NCBI RefSeq assembly: GCF_964340395.1
Contig: NC_135552.1
Coordinates: 23,700,681-23,764,680 of the forward strand
Direction: 5' to 3'
Length of the DNA: 64,000 nucleotides
From: Glandiceps talaboti
Taxonomy: Eukaryota > Hemichordata > Enteropneusta > Spengelidae
The position numbers and the translations under genes are program-made. The notes beneath the pieces are model-generated. The model did no database searches, was not told the DNA's origin, and saw only the letters and a program-made list of their open reading frames with translations. This document shows, one piece after another, positions 12,691 to 25,519 of this stretch. Position 1 is the first letter of the stretch. Every line of letters begins with the position of its first letter.

Positions 12691-14910
12691 ATGGCGCTTT
12701 CAAAACCTAAGCTGGGCGAATCACTGTTCAGCGAAGTTGGTGAAGAGTTTACAAAATGTTCGATGTGTAAGCAGTCGTACGATGATCCAAGAACGCTACC
12801 ATGTCTTCATACGTTTTGTACAAGGTGTCTGAAAGAGCTAGTCACAAGAAATCATGGTGAGTTAACATGTCCTCGTTGCAGACAATACTGTGTGCTCAGT
12901 GACGATGGTGTAGGTACACTGAAGAAAGCCCACTTTGTTATTTCGGTGTCCGAAGTTCTTCAAAAACTGGAGAAAAACAGGCGACTATCAAACAGTTCGT
13001 GCTCCTACTGCGAAGATACCATGGCATCGGTCGTCTGTGAGGATTGCACGGTCGTTTTATGTGAAGAGTGCACCACAAAACATATCAGTGAAAATCCTTC
13101 AAAAGCCCATCGACTCAAACCTAAACAAGACATCAGTGGTCTGAATACGTTGAGTGAAGCAAAAGTGTATTGTACGAAGCATCCGGAAAGCGTAATTGAA
13201 CTGTACTGCGTCACGTGCGAAGTAGCTGTGTGTATGAAGTGTACAATGGTGGACCACCGTCCCCCAGATCATGTCCATAAGTACATTCATGAAACGTCTG
13301 AGGAAAAGAAGGGAGAAATGGTGACACTTCTGGACGATTTCCACTCGACAAAGGTGGAGGAAGTCATTGACGGTATAAACGCAGTGAAAGACGAATTAAA
13401 GAGACTAGACAGCCACAGTAATGATGCAGAAAGAAAAATAGAAGAACTCACGAAAAACATGACTGACCACTTGGAGAGGATGAAGGTAAAAGCCAGGAAA
13501 AATCTAAAGGAAAAAGTAGAGTTTAAAAGAGAAGTTCTGACCGCTCAGTTGTACCAACTAGAAACAGCAAAGACCCAGACAACAGACGCAGAAGCTTTCG
13601 GAAGGAAGTTACTCACTCTTGCAAATCCAGCCCAATATCTGATGTCAGACAAAGATGTAACAGATCGTATTGAATGTCTTCAACATTTGGAAATACCAAA
13701 TGTACCGGAGGAGGGAGGCGAACTGGATTTCACCTGCAATGAAAATATCAGCAAGATAGACATCGGATCGGTTAGAGAGACAACTGCCGATGGCGCCAAT
13801 TCCCATGTCACCCCCCTGAAAAACGTATATAGAATTGGTGAAGAAGAGAGAATCCTCATCACTACGAAAGATTGGAAAGGGAGAGATATCACTGCATATA
13901 ACAGCGTCAAGGCAAAGTTAACTGGACCAACTGGAGTGATGGAGGCATTACAAGTAAGAGATCGAAAGGACTGTAGGCACGAAGTAACATTCCTAGCTCT
14001 GACAGAAGGTAGTTATCAGATTAAAATCACCGTTGGCAACCAACCATTGAAGGGTTCCCCGTTTAACTTGAAAGTGGCACCACCAGAAGGAATCGTCAAG
14101 GTCATGGGGGGCCAGGGATCAGCGGATGGTCAATTCTCATATCCTAATGGAATAATAGAAGACCACAAAGGCAGACTTGTGGTAGCGGACAAGCTTAATG
14201 GAAGGCTTCAAATCATCAGTTGGGATGGCACACCACAGAAGACATTGGTATTTCAAGACTTCCCCAAGCCTTTCATACCAGTCGATGTAGCAGTAGGTCC
14301 CAACAACGAATATTTCGCCATTGATGATGGTAATAAGCAGGTAGTTGTTTGCAACGACCAAAATAATGTCCTTGCAACTTTTGGAAAGAACGAGTTCTCC
14401 AACCCCAAAGGCATATGTGTGACGAAAGACGGTCATGTTCTAGTAACAGACTTCCAGTCTATGCGTCGACATGGCGTCAAGAAGTTCACACTTGATGGCA
14501 AACTTGTCCAATCTCACTGCTACAAGGGAAGTGGTAAAGAGAAGGTTAATCAACCATACTCAGTCAAGACAGATAGCTACAACAGAATGGTGATTTCAGA
14601 CTCTGGTAACAATCGCATTCAAATACTAAATGAAGATGGCCAGTACGCTGACGCCTTTGGAACTCGGGGGAGTAAGGAAGAGCAGTTCTGCGCACCTCGT
14701 GGCATAGACCTGGACGAAAACGATAACATCTACATTTGTGATAAAGATAATCATCGTATCACAGAGTACAGCGCTAATGGAGACTTTCTCCACTACGTTG
14801 TGATTGATGACGTGAAAAACCCCAACCGCGTTACAGTCAGCAGGGAAGAACCTCGCCGTATTGCAGTGACGGAATTCGGCAGTCATTACATCAAAGTGAT
14901 TTATATCTAG
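12691..14910 (+). CDS. TRIM-NHL protein, intact, single exon
   Basis: A 739-residue intronless TRIM-NHL protein. The RING finger uses C23, C26, C38, H40, C43, C46, C60 and C63. B-box 1 spans about 104-140, and B-box 2 uses C161, H164, C173, C176, C181, C184, H189 and H194. A coiled coil runs about 200-300 and a filamin/ABP280-type domain about 370-463. The NHL propeller runs from about 470 to the end, with repeated units such as GQFSYPNGI and APRGIDLDENDNIYICDKDN. The likely role is a RING E3 ubiquitin ligase with an NHL surface that binds protein or RNA; the target is unknown. The start is the ATG at 12691, in a strong context (AACATGG). An upstream in-frame GTG is not needed. It is divergent from the related frameshifted gene at 7905-10090. 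A polyadenylation signal lies at 15003. Confidence 0.95.
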   Translation: MALSKPKLGESLFSEVGEEFTKCSMCKQSYDDPRTLPCLHTFCTRCLKELVTRNHGELTCPRCRQYCVLSDDGVGTLKKAHFVISVSEVLQKLEKNRRLSNSSCSYCEDTMASVVCEDCTVVLCEECTTKHISENPSKAHRLKPKQDISGLNTLSEAKVYCTKHPESVIELYCVTCEVAVCMKCTMVDHRPPDHVHKYIHETSEEKKGEMVTLLDDFHSTKVEEVIDGINAVKDELKRLDSHSNDAERKIEELTKNMTDHLERMKVKARKNLKEKVEFKREVLTAQLYQLETAKTQTTDAEAFGRKLLTLANPAQYLMSDKDVTDRIECLQHLEIPNVPEEGGELDFTCNENISKIDIGSVRETTADGANSHVTPLKNVYRIGEEERILITTKDWKGRDITAYNSVKAKLTGPTGVMEALQVRDRKDCRHEVTFLALTEGSYQIKITVGNQPLKGSPFNLKVAPPEGIVKVMGGQGSADGQFSYPNGIIEDHKGRLVVADKLNGRLQIISWDGTPQKTLVFQDFPKPFIPVDVAVGPNNEYFAIDDGNKQVVVCNDQNNVLATFGKNEFSNPKGICVTKDGHVLVTDFQSMRRHGVKKFTLDGKLVQSHCYKGSGKEKVNQPYSVKTDSYNRMVISDSGNNRIQILNEDGQYADAFGTRGSKEEQFCAPRGIDLDENDNIYICDKDNHRITEYSANGDFLHYVVIDDVKNPNRVTVSREEPRRIAVTEFGSHYIKVIYI

Positions 14911-15002
14911 ACATTGACACGTTGGAATGCGGCAAACCAACACATCGATTCCTGCAAAGTAATCGTATACCTTTAGAAAAAAAAAGAAAGAGTAAGATGA
15001 CG

Positions 15003-15008
15003 AATAAA
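15003..15008 (+). terminator. Polyadenylation signal of the TRIM-NHL gene
   Basis: AATAAA, 93 bases after the TRIM-NHL stop codon. Confidence 0.55.
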
Positions 15009-15829
15009 GAAAATAATACAAAAACAAGCTTAGAAGCAAGAGCTCACTATAAATTTTGATCAATTTTGAAAGAACCTGAGTAACCACACCAGAACTCATA
15101 ATGGTCGGATGAACTTCGAAAGAACTGGCATAGCCTAAAGTATTTAAACATCCTTTAACGACAAGTGGCATTGCTCTTAACAACGTTAATGACGTAAAAG
15201 TCGACCAAAGTAATTATATTATCATAAGTACGTTTGTGATTATCTGTGTTTGGCTCAATGTTTTCAAATTTTTCAACAGAAACTTTATCTGTCTAGTTAG
15301 CAAATTCCGCGTTGAACTCTGAGCAATAGAACTGCTTCTTTATTGGTACAGACATGCACAGACAAGTTTTCTATCAATCAATTAGAAAGGTGAACTATGT
15401 GACACCAGAGTTACGGTTTGTTGCTGAGTTCGGACAAGGGTTATCAGCATAACTTGTGACCTATCCAAAGACATTACTCGAATGCTTAGAGTCAGACCAT
15501 ATATTCTTTACAAAATTCACATGTTTATATTCTGGTTTTTTATGTTTTAGAATTTTACGACGCTCCTATCGTTTTAATGTCATGATCAGTAGGTTTTTTC
15601 ATGTTTGTGCTTTCTCTGTTATCACTTCCAAATAACATTAATTTAAACCAGGGCCATTCGTCACTAAATAACATAGGTTTCCTCGCTATTGGTAGATTAT
15701 TGTCAGGACATTGTTAATATGGCAACCACATTTCAAACAAAAATAAGGTACACCCACCTACAGTTTAAAAAAAACTCTGGAATGCTTGTTGTTTGGGCTC
15801 ATAAGTGCAGTAAATATGAGCTCATGTGT

Positions 15830-15878
15830 CGCGATTTCTCGTCGCGATCCGTGCACGTGACAGCGACGAGAAATCGCG
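15830..15878. repeat. Perfect CpG-rich hairpin
   Basis: CGCGATTTCTCGTCGC at 15830-15845 and its exact complement GCGACGAGAAATCGCG at 15863-15878 make a 16-bp stem with a 17-base loop. The stretch is much richer in CpG than its surroundings. Function unknown. Confidence 0.85.
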
Positions 15879-17218
15879 AGAACTCTCGGTGAATGTCGCG
15901 AGGAGAAGTAAACGTTTAAACCGGGCATTCAATTCTCTCAAGTCACTACATGTTGTGTGGTATCAAATAAGTCTGACGTAGGGCCGACCATATTACTGAC
16001 AATTTAACTGTACGTGGTATGCTGTGGTACGCTGGAAGTTATAGAGGATTAAAGACATGATAGGACCATAGTTCACGAGATACACATTTATTGAATTCTG
16101 GCATGTATTGTTTACTATTTCCGATTTACTTACACCAACAATGATTTTGGAAACAGAATTAGGGAGATAGTAAGATTTATTGCAGTTTTGCAAATACAAC
16201 AACCAATTCAATGTTGAAATGTGTATTAGACACCAATTGTCCAATGGATATAAATACAAAACGAGCACATTTGCATTAACAAATTTCAATAGAGAATAAT
16301 TAGTATTTTCAACCGTCACCAACATTAAATAAATGTTCACGTGATGCACTTTGCCCGATGATTTTTCGTTCCAAGCAATTTTCTGGAAAGAGTGGAAATA
16401 AAGCAGCTCATTATAGTTATACATACCCGAATTTGTTTTATTTGCAGGTTTGTAGATTGTTACATAGTTTCTGTGTGGTACGGTATGTTTTACCTGGAGC
16501 CTTTTTAGTCGAAATCCTTCACTATCCTTAGTTTGGTATTTACTGTCAGGTCAGTTTTACGGCCATAGGTGGCGCTCTTTACGATAGAACGAACGGTGGT
16601 CGGCGCGAGCCCTTGATAGGATACAAGGTGCAGGTACATGAAATTATGTTTTTAATAGACAATTATTAATATTCTATCACTAAAATATGTTCAAAATTAA
16701 ACCGTATCTCCTAAAGGAGAAGAAATCCGAAGAGTACACAGTATATACGTGAATATGAAACCCATTCAAATAAATCACTTCTTGACATGCTTCGTTTGTA
16801 GTTTTTTTTTTATTTATTCGTATACATTGAGAAAAAATTACCATTTTAACTTTTAGTGTCTTACATATCAGTCAAATGAAGTTAAAATTTAGAACGGTTG
16901 GCTTGCTTACTATTTATTAAGTTAAAAATATGGTTTTTAATCCACTCAGTAGTTTGTATACCATTTCAATCTTTCGATTTAAAGAAAAGTTCAAACAGAT
17001 GGAAACGGAGGAATTTGGATTTGGAGAATATCATAAATGCACAGCTTGGTACCCACGTGCTTTGGAAATTACTATTTCTTCTCGGGGCAGCTGCATTCGG
17101 CTGTAATTGAAAGAAAATAACATATAATATGAATGTGTAACAAATTTAATTTGAAATAATTGAACTTAATTTGCCAGTTTAACATTGCCAAAAAAGAGAA
17201 ACTCTCTCCATTTACTAC

Positions 17219-17464
<246 letters not shown>

Positions 17465-19494
17465 TGGGGAAGGGGGTTTTCGTACTTCGTAATCAGTCCA
17501 TTTTATTTTTCGTGAATTGTAAAAAGAAATCATTTTAGTGCATCTTACTAAGAATTGTATGCTGAACAACATATCAAAAGTCAAGAAAAATATACGTAGT
17601 GGGACATTGTGAAAATGAGGTTTTTATTAATTAGCATACATAGCGGGAATACTACATTCATAAAATGTTGTTTTCGCAAACAAACCTAGCAAGGTTATGA
17701 AAGTATCATTTCAGTCAATCACTTGCTTGTGTCAATTTACCACAATGACACGATAATGTTATAGTCTTGCAATCTAATCTGGCATGCAATCAAACTTTGT
17801 GTACTGACTAAAATAATTAGTCAAACTTAACGATTTGCCTGATATAGCAGGAATTACATATAGTTTACATCCTGTTCGAAACAAATGACATGTCACATGA
17901 CATGTCAAGGAGGCTGTGAAAACGCAACATTATAGTCATTATCAACCAGACTATTAATGTTACTATGTATACCACCTGTCGTATAATGGTTTAATCTATA
18001 CCAACATATCTGTATGTCACATGATCACTTTAGTTAATATTTTACTTCTAATAAAGACTTAGTACTTAGCAGCAGTACATGTGTCTTGTGTCTGTATGTG
18101 TCCGACTGAATATATAAATCAACAGACAATAACAATTAATTATTACTGTATCAATGGGACACAAAGGCAATTTATCGTAGCTGCATTTCATTTTGCTTAA
18201 TTTCGCCTATTCTGCATCACGTGTCCCCTTATAGAGACCCCTTACTCCCCTCTAGGAACGCTTAGAAGGGGTAATTTTCAAACAAAAATAGGAGTTCAAA
18301 ATCTCTTGAAAAAATTGTGCAAGGATTAAGGACAATCGCACAATATATTGCACAACCTCAATAAACGTACTTCGTTCATCAGAACAACAACAACACCCCC
18401 CCCCCCCCGTCCAAGTGATCTTTACGAAAGTTAACAAACTGAAAATCATGTTGTCAGTAATCGAGTCATAGTGCTTTAAAGGCAATCTAAAGGGTGAGAA
18501 ATTAAAGTTTCAAATGGCAGGGATTGAGACAGAACAGAATATGAACATGTTTTGTTTCACTTTTAAACACATTAAAAACATAAAGACCAAAGGGTATGGA
18601 CAATGCAAGAAATAACAAACACATTGATACTAGACAAATTGCGCTTTTACATTCATTTAGAATGACTAAATATAAAGAAAACGTCCTAAAATGAACGATT
18701 GTGATAAGCAGATAATGACAATTTGTTCCTAAACCATCAATAATAGCATATATATGGTAAAGTAGATCTAAAAACAAATCAATCAGTGTTGCCTTAAAAT
18801 ACAAAGGGGAGCACTAGTAAACCCACCCAATGAAGATATATTTATAGACATGCATACAATCCGATGTAATGATCACAAACGGTGTTGGGATATTGATTGA
18901 ATCAATATAAGTACTTTTTCCATTTCAGTACCTAATGATAGACATACTACTCACAATGGCGTTAAAAATGTATACTTATTGTACGTTACATGTAATCATT
19001 GTCCTTAATTAAAGTAATTAATATACTCACATTAAGTCTGTTTAAATTCAATAGGAATGGTTTTACGTCAAAAGTAATTCCTCACCTTCAGACCTACTAT
19101 ACCCATAGACATGTTAGTTGCATTGGTTTTTGAACAAATGGTATTCATGAATATTATAATCTTCATTAATTAGCTAATATTTAAGAAACGTCATTTTTCA
19201 CCATGTTCCCCAACTTAGATTTTTCTAGACTTTTGATATGTTATTCAGCATAGAATTCTGAGCAAGATGCTAAAAATTATTTCTGTTGCAATTATGTCCC
19301 GATTTCAGCCTATATTTCCGCTAGATTGACTGGACTACAGGTGGATATCTATACCCAGGACTGCTGCAAACAAATATCTCAGCGAATAGAAGAAATGTCT
19401 GGAGTACGGCAACCGAGGAGGCTCATGATATCACAAATTAATTTTGATTTTAACAAAGAAAAAAGAAAGAAAAAAGGTTATTTCATATCAAATT

Positions 19495-19710
19495 TGTTTT
19501 TAAAGAAAAGGGTTTGTTCCATATCAATTTGCATTTGCAAATCAATTTCATTTTTATTTTCACTTGCATTTTCAAAATTCTCCGATTTAAATTCGTTTTC
19601 ATTTTTACTTGAAATTGCAAATCGATTTTCATTTCAAATTCTAAATTCATTTTCACTTGCATTTGCAAATCTATTTTCATTTCAAATTCATTTTCCTGAG
19701 AAAGTGTGTA
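19495..19710. repeat. A/T-rich minisatellite
   Basis: Degenerate tandem units of about 25-50 bp built from TTGCAAATC, TTTTCATTT and CAAATTC words. They give the low-complexity frames seen on both strands. Confidence 0.75.
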
Positions 19711-20197
19711 TTTTTTTTCTTGGGTGGGGGGGGGGACAAAGCCCAAGCTCAAAGTTTGTCGGTGGAAAGGAAGATGAGCAAGGGAATTCATACATGAAAA
19801 ATCGAATACTAATACTGTCACGGATATTAGTCAATTTGATGCAAACATAACATTGGGCGATTCACTAAGTTGTACAACAAAGGAGGCTAAACAATAGAAT
19901 AGCTCTAGTTGCTTCGGAGACGGTAGACTGTAATTTGCAATTTCAATTTTGGAATTGTGTGACGAAAAAGTATGCGCTTTGGAAGTTTAGTACTATACTA
20001 TATTGCCGCGTTAAGTTTGATACTATGCGTTCAGCTGATTAAAAAGACACACGATAGAAATATAATTGCTTAATTAATAAAAACAAAGAGAAAAATGGGA
20101 ATATATATAGTTAATTAATATTATAATGATCATTTTGTGTGCCATACCACACAGTATCAACGCAGGGAACACAACAACATATACTGATGAAACAGAA

Positions 20198-21951
20198 CTA
20201 ACCATCAAATTGACATACGTATCCTTTCTTTTTGAGGCAGAAATCGTCGTCATAGTCACCGTCTGCATCACGGTCTTTACGAAACCTGTCAGAGAGAATA
20301 TTTTTTTAGTTAATGAAGATAATAAAAGTTAGCGTGCAATATTCTCACTCACAGCCTTCCCAGTTTAACAAACATTGTTCCAAATAACTTTCTACTTTTT
20401 AGTTTGAATGAGTACTGGGAACGTATAAACTGTGAAGTGATAAGTTGTATTGTCAATACTTTTAGTTTTACCTCCAGCTATCCCCTTTAATATCTACATG
20501 TTTTTGTACTTCTGTCTGTCCTCTGTTTGTGCCTGTCTGTCTATGTATGTATGTCTATATGTCTATCCCACTTCTTCCTGGCTCTGTCTGTCTCTGTATG
20601 TATGTATGTATGTATGTATGTATGTATGTATGTATGTATGTATGTATGTATGTATGTATGTATGCATGCATGTATGTATGTATGTATGTATGTATGTATG
20701 TATGTGTGTATGTATGTATGTATGTATGTATGTATGTATGTATGTATGTATACATGTATGCATACATGCATGTATGTATGTATGTATGTATGTATGTATG
20801 TATGTATGTATGCATGCATGTATGTATGTATGTATGTATGTATGTATGTATGTATGTATGTATGTATGTATGTATGTATGTATGTATGTATGTATGTATG
20901 TATGTATGTATGTATATGTATGTCTGTCTCTATATCACCCTTGTCTATCTGTCTATGTCTGCCGTCTGTCTCTCTGTCTCTCTGTCAGAGAGACAGAGAG
21001 ACGCAGACTGTTTCTTATAGAATACTGCATAGTATACGATACTATAGTATTTACCAAAGCTGAACACAGTTTTGTCCTTGAGGACGACCACCGTTAAAGT
21101 CACTGTCATCAGGTTGATTATCTTCCCATCGTACGTAGACCGGACATGTGTCTTTAATCCACTCAAAGTCTTCAGCACTGTGATCAAATGGGCGTGGATC
21201 CTCTGTATTTTTATCTTCGTAACCAATCCAGAATCCGTAGTTATTACACTCTATCGTGTTCATTTCGGCGCTCTCGACTGCAGCCTTAATGTTATCCAGT
21301 AATTTTTCCGTCTGTATTACTGCCAGGTGACCACCACTATTTTCGCATTCATAGATGGCTTCCATATAATTTAAGCTACCGCAGGAAATCTTGTATGTGT
21401 AGCAGTCACTACAATACCTGTAGGTTGCTGTAAAAGAACGATGACATCATTAGCATTAGTCGGGGGTGTGTATGGATGGATGCATAGATGGATGGATGGA
21501 TGGATGTGTGTGTGCGTGCGTGCGTGCGTGCGTGCGTGTGTATGTGTGTGTGCGCGTGCGTGCGTACGTGCGTGCGTGCGTCCATGCGTGCGTGCATGCA
21601 TGCATGCATGCATGCATGTGTGTATGTATGTATGTATGTATGTATGTATGTATGTATGTATGCATGTATGTATGTATGCATGCATGCATGCATGCATACA
21701 TGTATGTATGTATGTATATATGTATGTATATATGTATGTACTAGTATGTATGTGTGTATGTATGTATGTATGTATGTATGTATGTATGTGTGTGTATGTA
21801 TGTATGTATGTATGTATGTATGTATGTATGTATGTATGTATGCATGCATGTATGTATGTATGTAGTAAATCGAAATGAACTTACCCATCGTCTCGTCCCC
21901 TGCGATGGCACACAATGCAAACGATAGTACAAGAAGAACTCGAATTACCAT
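20198..21951 (-). CDS. Secreted C-type lectin-like protein 1 (3 exons)
   Basis: Assembled from three exons on the minus strand: 21951-21885, 21427-21055 and 20285-20198, giving 175 residues. Residues 1-18 (MVIRVLLVLSFALCAIAG) are a signal peptide. A C-type lectin-like domain fills the rest. It opens with C28, C31 and C38, then HLAVIQ (56-61), FWIGYE (88-93), a QPD motif at 127-129, GQNCVQLW (140-147) and DDDFC...GYVCQ (159-172). QPD is the galactose-type calcium/sugar signature in classical lectins, but the usual WND is replaced here by YDDD, so specificity is uncertain. The ATG context is CCATGG. Intron phases match the neighbour at 26570-29348. The frame stops (GGT TAG) inside a weak donor-like sequence, so I treat the third exon as terminal. 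Confidence 0.85.
20596..20928. repeat. (TATG)n array in lectin 1 intron 2
   Basis: About 330 bp of TATG with TGCATGCA and TACATGCA variants, inside the 769-bp second intron of the minus-strand lectin gene. TCTG-type repeats follow to about 21003. Confidence 0.95.
21470..21864. repeat. Mixed TGGA/TGCG/TGCA/TATG array in lectin 1 intron 1
   Basis: About 395 bp of tetranucleotides that change stepwise: TGGA, then TGCG, then TGCA, then TATG. It fills most of the 457-bp first intron and ends 20 bp from exon 1. Confidence 0.95.
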
Positions 21952-23474
21952 GGTTACCTGTAGTGTCAGCCTCCTACTAATAGAAAAAATAGATCGTGAT
22001 GTATGCAAATGACATGTTGCATCCGCGTCATTTTTTGTCTGTACGTCCAACTTGAATACAGAACGACTGCTTCATTCTAACCCCATTTACTATAAAGTAA
22101 TATTATGGGTTATTGTATTAAAGATGCTAAAAGAACTTCGATCTTTACTTGAATACCACGGATTACCAAATTTACCATCGCAAAGTATGACCAAGTACGA
22201 TAAGAAAGTAAGCCCATTTGCCGTCAGCTGCCGAACCCCATTCACTATTAAACCTAACACGCTTAATGTCTGTTTTAACATCGCAAACATATTCTGATAT
22301 AAAATGTATCATTGTTGCCTTAAAACGAGAAATTTGGAATTTTCAGTGATGTTATTTTCGCCCTTAAATGTTGCATACATTTTCCATATAATTGTTTTCA
22401 CATTTAATCATTTAAGGCAATCTCCCTTCAGTTCAAAAGCTGACACTTTCTTGTGTACCCTTTCAGTTGTTGAAATTCTATAAACTAGCTAGAACGTTAA
22501 CATGACTGTCATTATGTTACATGTATAGTTTATGTGCCTGGTGAAAAACAGAAGTGGTAATGGTTGAGATGATTACCATTGCTCTTCTGCGGTATCATAC
22601 ATTACTCTATAGAATTATTATATAGATACTTTCACCTACCTGTCAAACCGAGTTTCCACGATGCAGTGGCTTGGCACGTCAACAAGATTTCTATACAAAG
22701 TAGTTTGCCGTTTTTCACGGGGGGATATGACCTAGTCTGTATTAATGCTTAATGTTATTTTGACAGTGTAGAACCATACGTGCTTTAGTATACGGTAAAT
22801 TTGTTCATCGACAGTTTAAACAAGAGTTCCACTTTCCAGATAAAAATAAGGGTTGTCATATGCCATTGATGACGTTTGGTTTATATTGAACGCCATACTA
22901 TGATGACTATAAAATAACACACCGTTAATTTAAAAAAATTAAATGCATTGGAGCATAAAGTGTTTACAGTTAACATTTGTCAAGCTTTGTGGAGTTACAT
23001 GTATAGGCTTTACCCATCATGCTCCGGACCCGCATACTTTCGACCGAGCTGAAAGCGCATGAAAGTTTGAACTGCAATCACATTTCTTCCCTAATTTATG
23101 TCATCACAGTTACGATACATTAAAACATAGACCCTCCAGTGGTTGAGGGTCTATGCTCAAACTGAGTATCCAATTACAACGCTGCCAAGGCACCAGTTGG
23201 ACTTAAATATCAGTTTCCAACTTTCGAAACTGTGGTCAGGTGCTAGCCAAGGGCAGATTTGGGGATTTCATTAATTATGTGTTGTATCAGACAAAAATGT
23301 TTGTTTTTGATAGCATTGACCAAAACAAAAATGGTGGGGAGGTTGTTTAGCTGTTCAATTTGCCCACCAGCCCACTGCCCACCAAACATTGTGAATGATT
23401 TACCCACTCCCCACCAAGAAAACATTTGTGCTTTCCACTATACCAACATAAATTATTTATTCTGACGTGCACAA

Positions 23475-23625
23475 TGTGCGCCCCTTTGGGAGTTTGGCTT
23501 CCAGCTCAACCAGTTAGATCAAACAAAGATATCGATTAATGCAATGCTTTCACCCTGTGAGGGGAGAATAACCAATTCACTGTGGTGGCAGCGATTCTGG
23601 GACTCAAGTCCTTTTCCATATCTGG
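23475..23625 (+). repeat. SINE-like dispersed repeat piece
   Basis: The words TTTGGGAGTTTGGCTTCCAG, CAGCTCAACCAGTTA and TCACTGTGGTGG occur here. A similar ordered set occurs at about 60478-60580. GGGACTCAAGTCC resembles a tRNA-type B box. This suggests a dispersed retroposed family, but no full SINE structure was delimited. Confidence 0.4.
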
Positions 23626-23850
23626 CAATATTTTAATCATGTTCATGCAATCTACATTAATTTTTCATCTTTATTTCATGACATACATAGATTGATAACT
23701 TCATCCAAAACTTCCACCAAAGCAAGTATCGTTCAGAGCAGTGACGAGTAAGATTCTCGTTTAGTAAACAAATATTTTACACTATTCCTGTTACGTCCAA
23801 AGATATAGATGACAGTACAAATATATGAGTGCGTGCGGTTGTTAGGATAA

Positions 23851-24691
23851 GGCTGGGGTCAGAATTTAGGCAGGGGGGGGGGGGGCTGGGGTGAAATGGG
23901 GGGCATGAAAAAAATTGAGAGTTCAAAGGGGGGACTGCAAAAATTCTGATTGTCTGAAAGGGAGGGCGAAATATTTTGCTCATGACTTGAACCAAATTAA
24001 ACCTCGTTTACCGAGTAAATTAAATTTTCTCGTGGCTTTGCCGCAATACCTTCTAAAAACCTATATTCAGTAATGAGTTGGTGACAGCCATGCGAATGTA
24101 ACTGTGTATATGCCTTCCCCTGTCTGTTGTGTGTCTGCCAAAATATAACTTAAAGTGTAGGTAATATAGCCATATAGGTGCATAATAATGTATTGACTCG
24201 AATAAAATTGGGGTAGTAAAGACAATTTTTAAGCAATCTATGGCTTTCCATAATGTGTATGGCTTGAAATGTTATGCCATTAAATGTCTTCTTTTTTTAA
24301 AAAGTGCTTACTGTGGGAGGGGTGACACTCCCCACTAGCTGTCATGGGGGATGCTGTTCCTGCTCAGAATCAAGATTGAAAGAGAAAACTCTGCTTGCTA
24401 AGGATCTCCAAGTATAGGTTACAGCTTAATGTGAGCCCTTTTTCACAAAGCCCCTCATTGTTATGTATTTAAACGCTTAAGTTGATTTCCACCTTTGAAG
24501 TAGAGCGGGGCGGTACTGTATAATTACACATTAAAATATGTGTGGCCTGAAGGGGGGGGGGCTATGAATATTCTTGGGTTCATTTCGGGGAGTGGCATGA
24601 ATTCTTTGAGAGCGCGAGGGGGAGGGGGGCTGCGAACAAATTTTTGACCAAATAATTTCGCCCCCCCCTGCCGTAAATGCTGATCCCAGCC
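23851..24691. mobile_element. Harbinger-like non-autonomous element, 841 bp
   Basis: The ends are GGCTGGGGTCAGAATTTA and, inverted, GGCTGGGATCAGCATTTA. Both are followed inward by GGCAGGGGGGG. TAA lies directly outside each end (23848-23850 and 24692-24694), the 3-bp TWA target duplication typical of PIF/Harbinger elements. The interior has several G-rich near-repeats (CTGCAAAAATTC, CTGCGAACAAAT). It has no transposase frame. Confidence 0.75.
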
Positions 24692-25519
24692 TAAGTTTTA
24701 GCAAGCTGAACAGCGTATTGAGTACTTTGACTTTCACTTGTTGAGGAGGTATATCTTTGAGTATCTTGCTGTATGTATGACAGTAACACAATAATCCAGA
24801 TAAAATATGGATCATGTCTCTTCGTACGTGGTGTCACTTTGTACGATATGATTCATCGTAGCTGTACCTCTGGTATACTAGTTAGATGGTAACGAAGTAA
24901 TGAAGTGGAACTGAAGCCTTAGATATACAATGTAGTCTAATAGAGTGTGATCGAGACGCTACTCTAAGACTTTGTACACGTGCACGTGTATTGCATTACC
25001 ATGGATCACTATCTCCCAATCTCCTAACTCAACTCTATTCTCTTTTTCGGAAATGTTTTTTTTTTTCAAATATTGATAATACTGCACACTTTAATGTTTG
25101 AGGTGAAAAAACGATTTGGCTATACAAGGAACGGAAATGTGTCTGCATTTTTCACAATGACATACTCATTACAATACATTAATCGTATCCATGACAACAA
25201 TCAAAAATAAAGAATAGAAAATAATATTCATCTTCCACGATCAGATTTTCTTTATTTTGGGTAAGATTTAATAAAGAAGGTAGCAGATAAATAATAAAAT
25301 ACATAACATCTGAGGAAGTTTCATTCCGTTGTTTGATCTGCCACTCCAAATTAAACTTTCCACCAGAATACTTATCGTTTATTAACATTAATCAAATTCT
25401 TTTTTCATTACATTGGTCGGTTCAATTTTAAGTGGATATAGCTAAATAAATGGTCTGTTGGGTAAGGTGTGACCATCGACAGGTTTTCGATCAATAAACT
25501 CGTCTGGTGTTTTGTAAAC

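Noticed and set aside
20450-21097. Long frames made of Met-Tyr-Val-Cys or His-Thr-Tyr-Ile repeats (also at 12207-12538, 21409-22050, 34479-35356, 43396-43961, 52528-53143)
   Set aside because: They are translations of TATG/CATA tetranucleotide arrays. A four-base unit is open in several frames at once, on both strands, so these are not genes.
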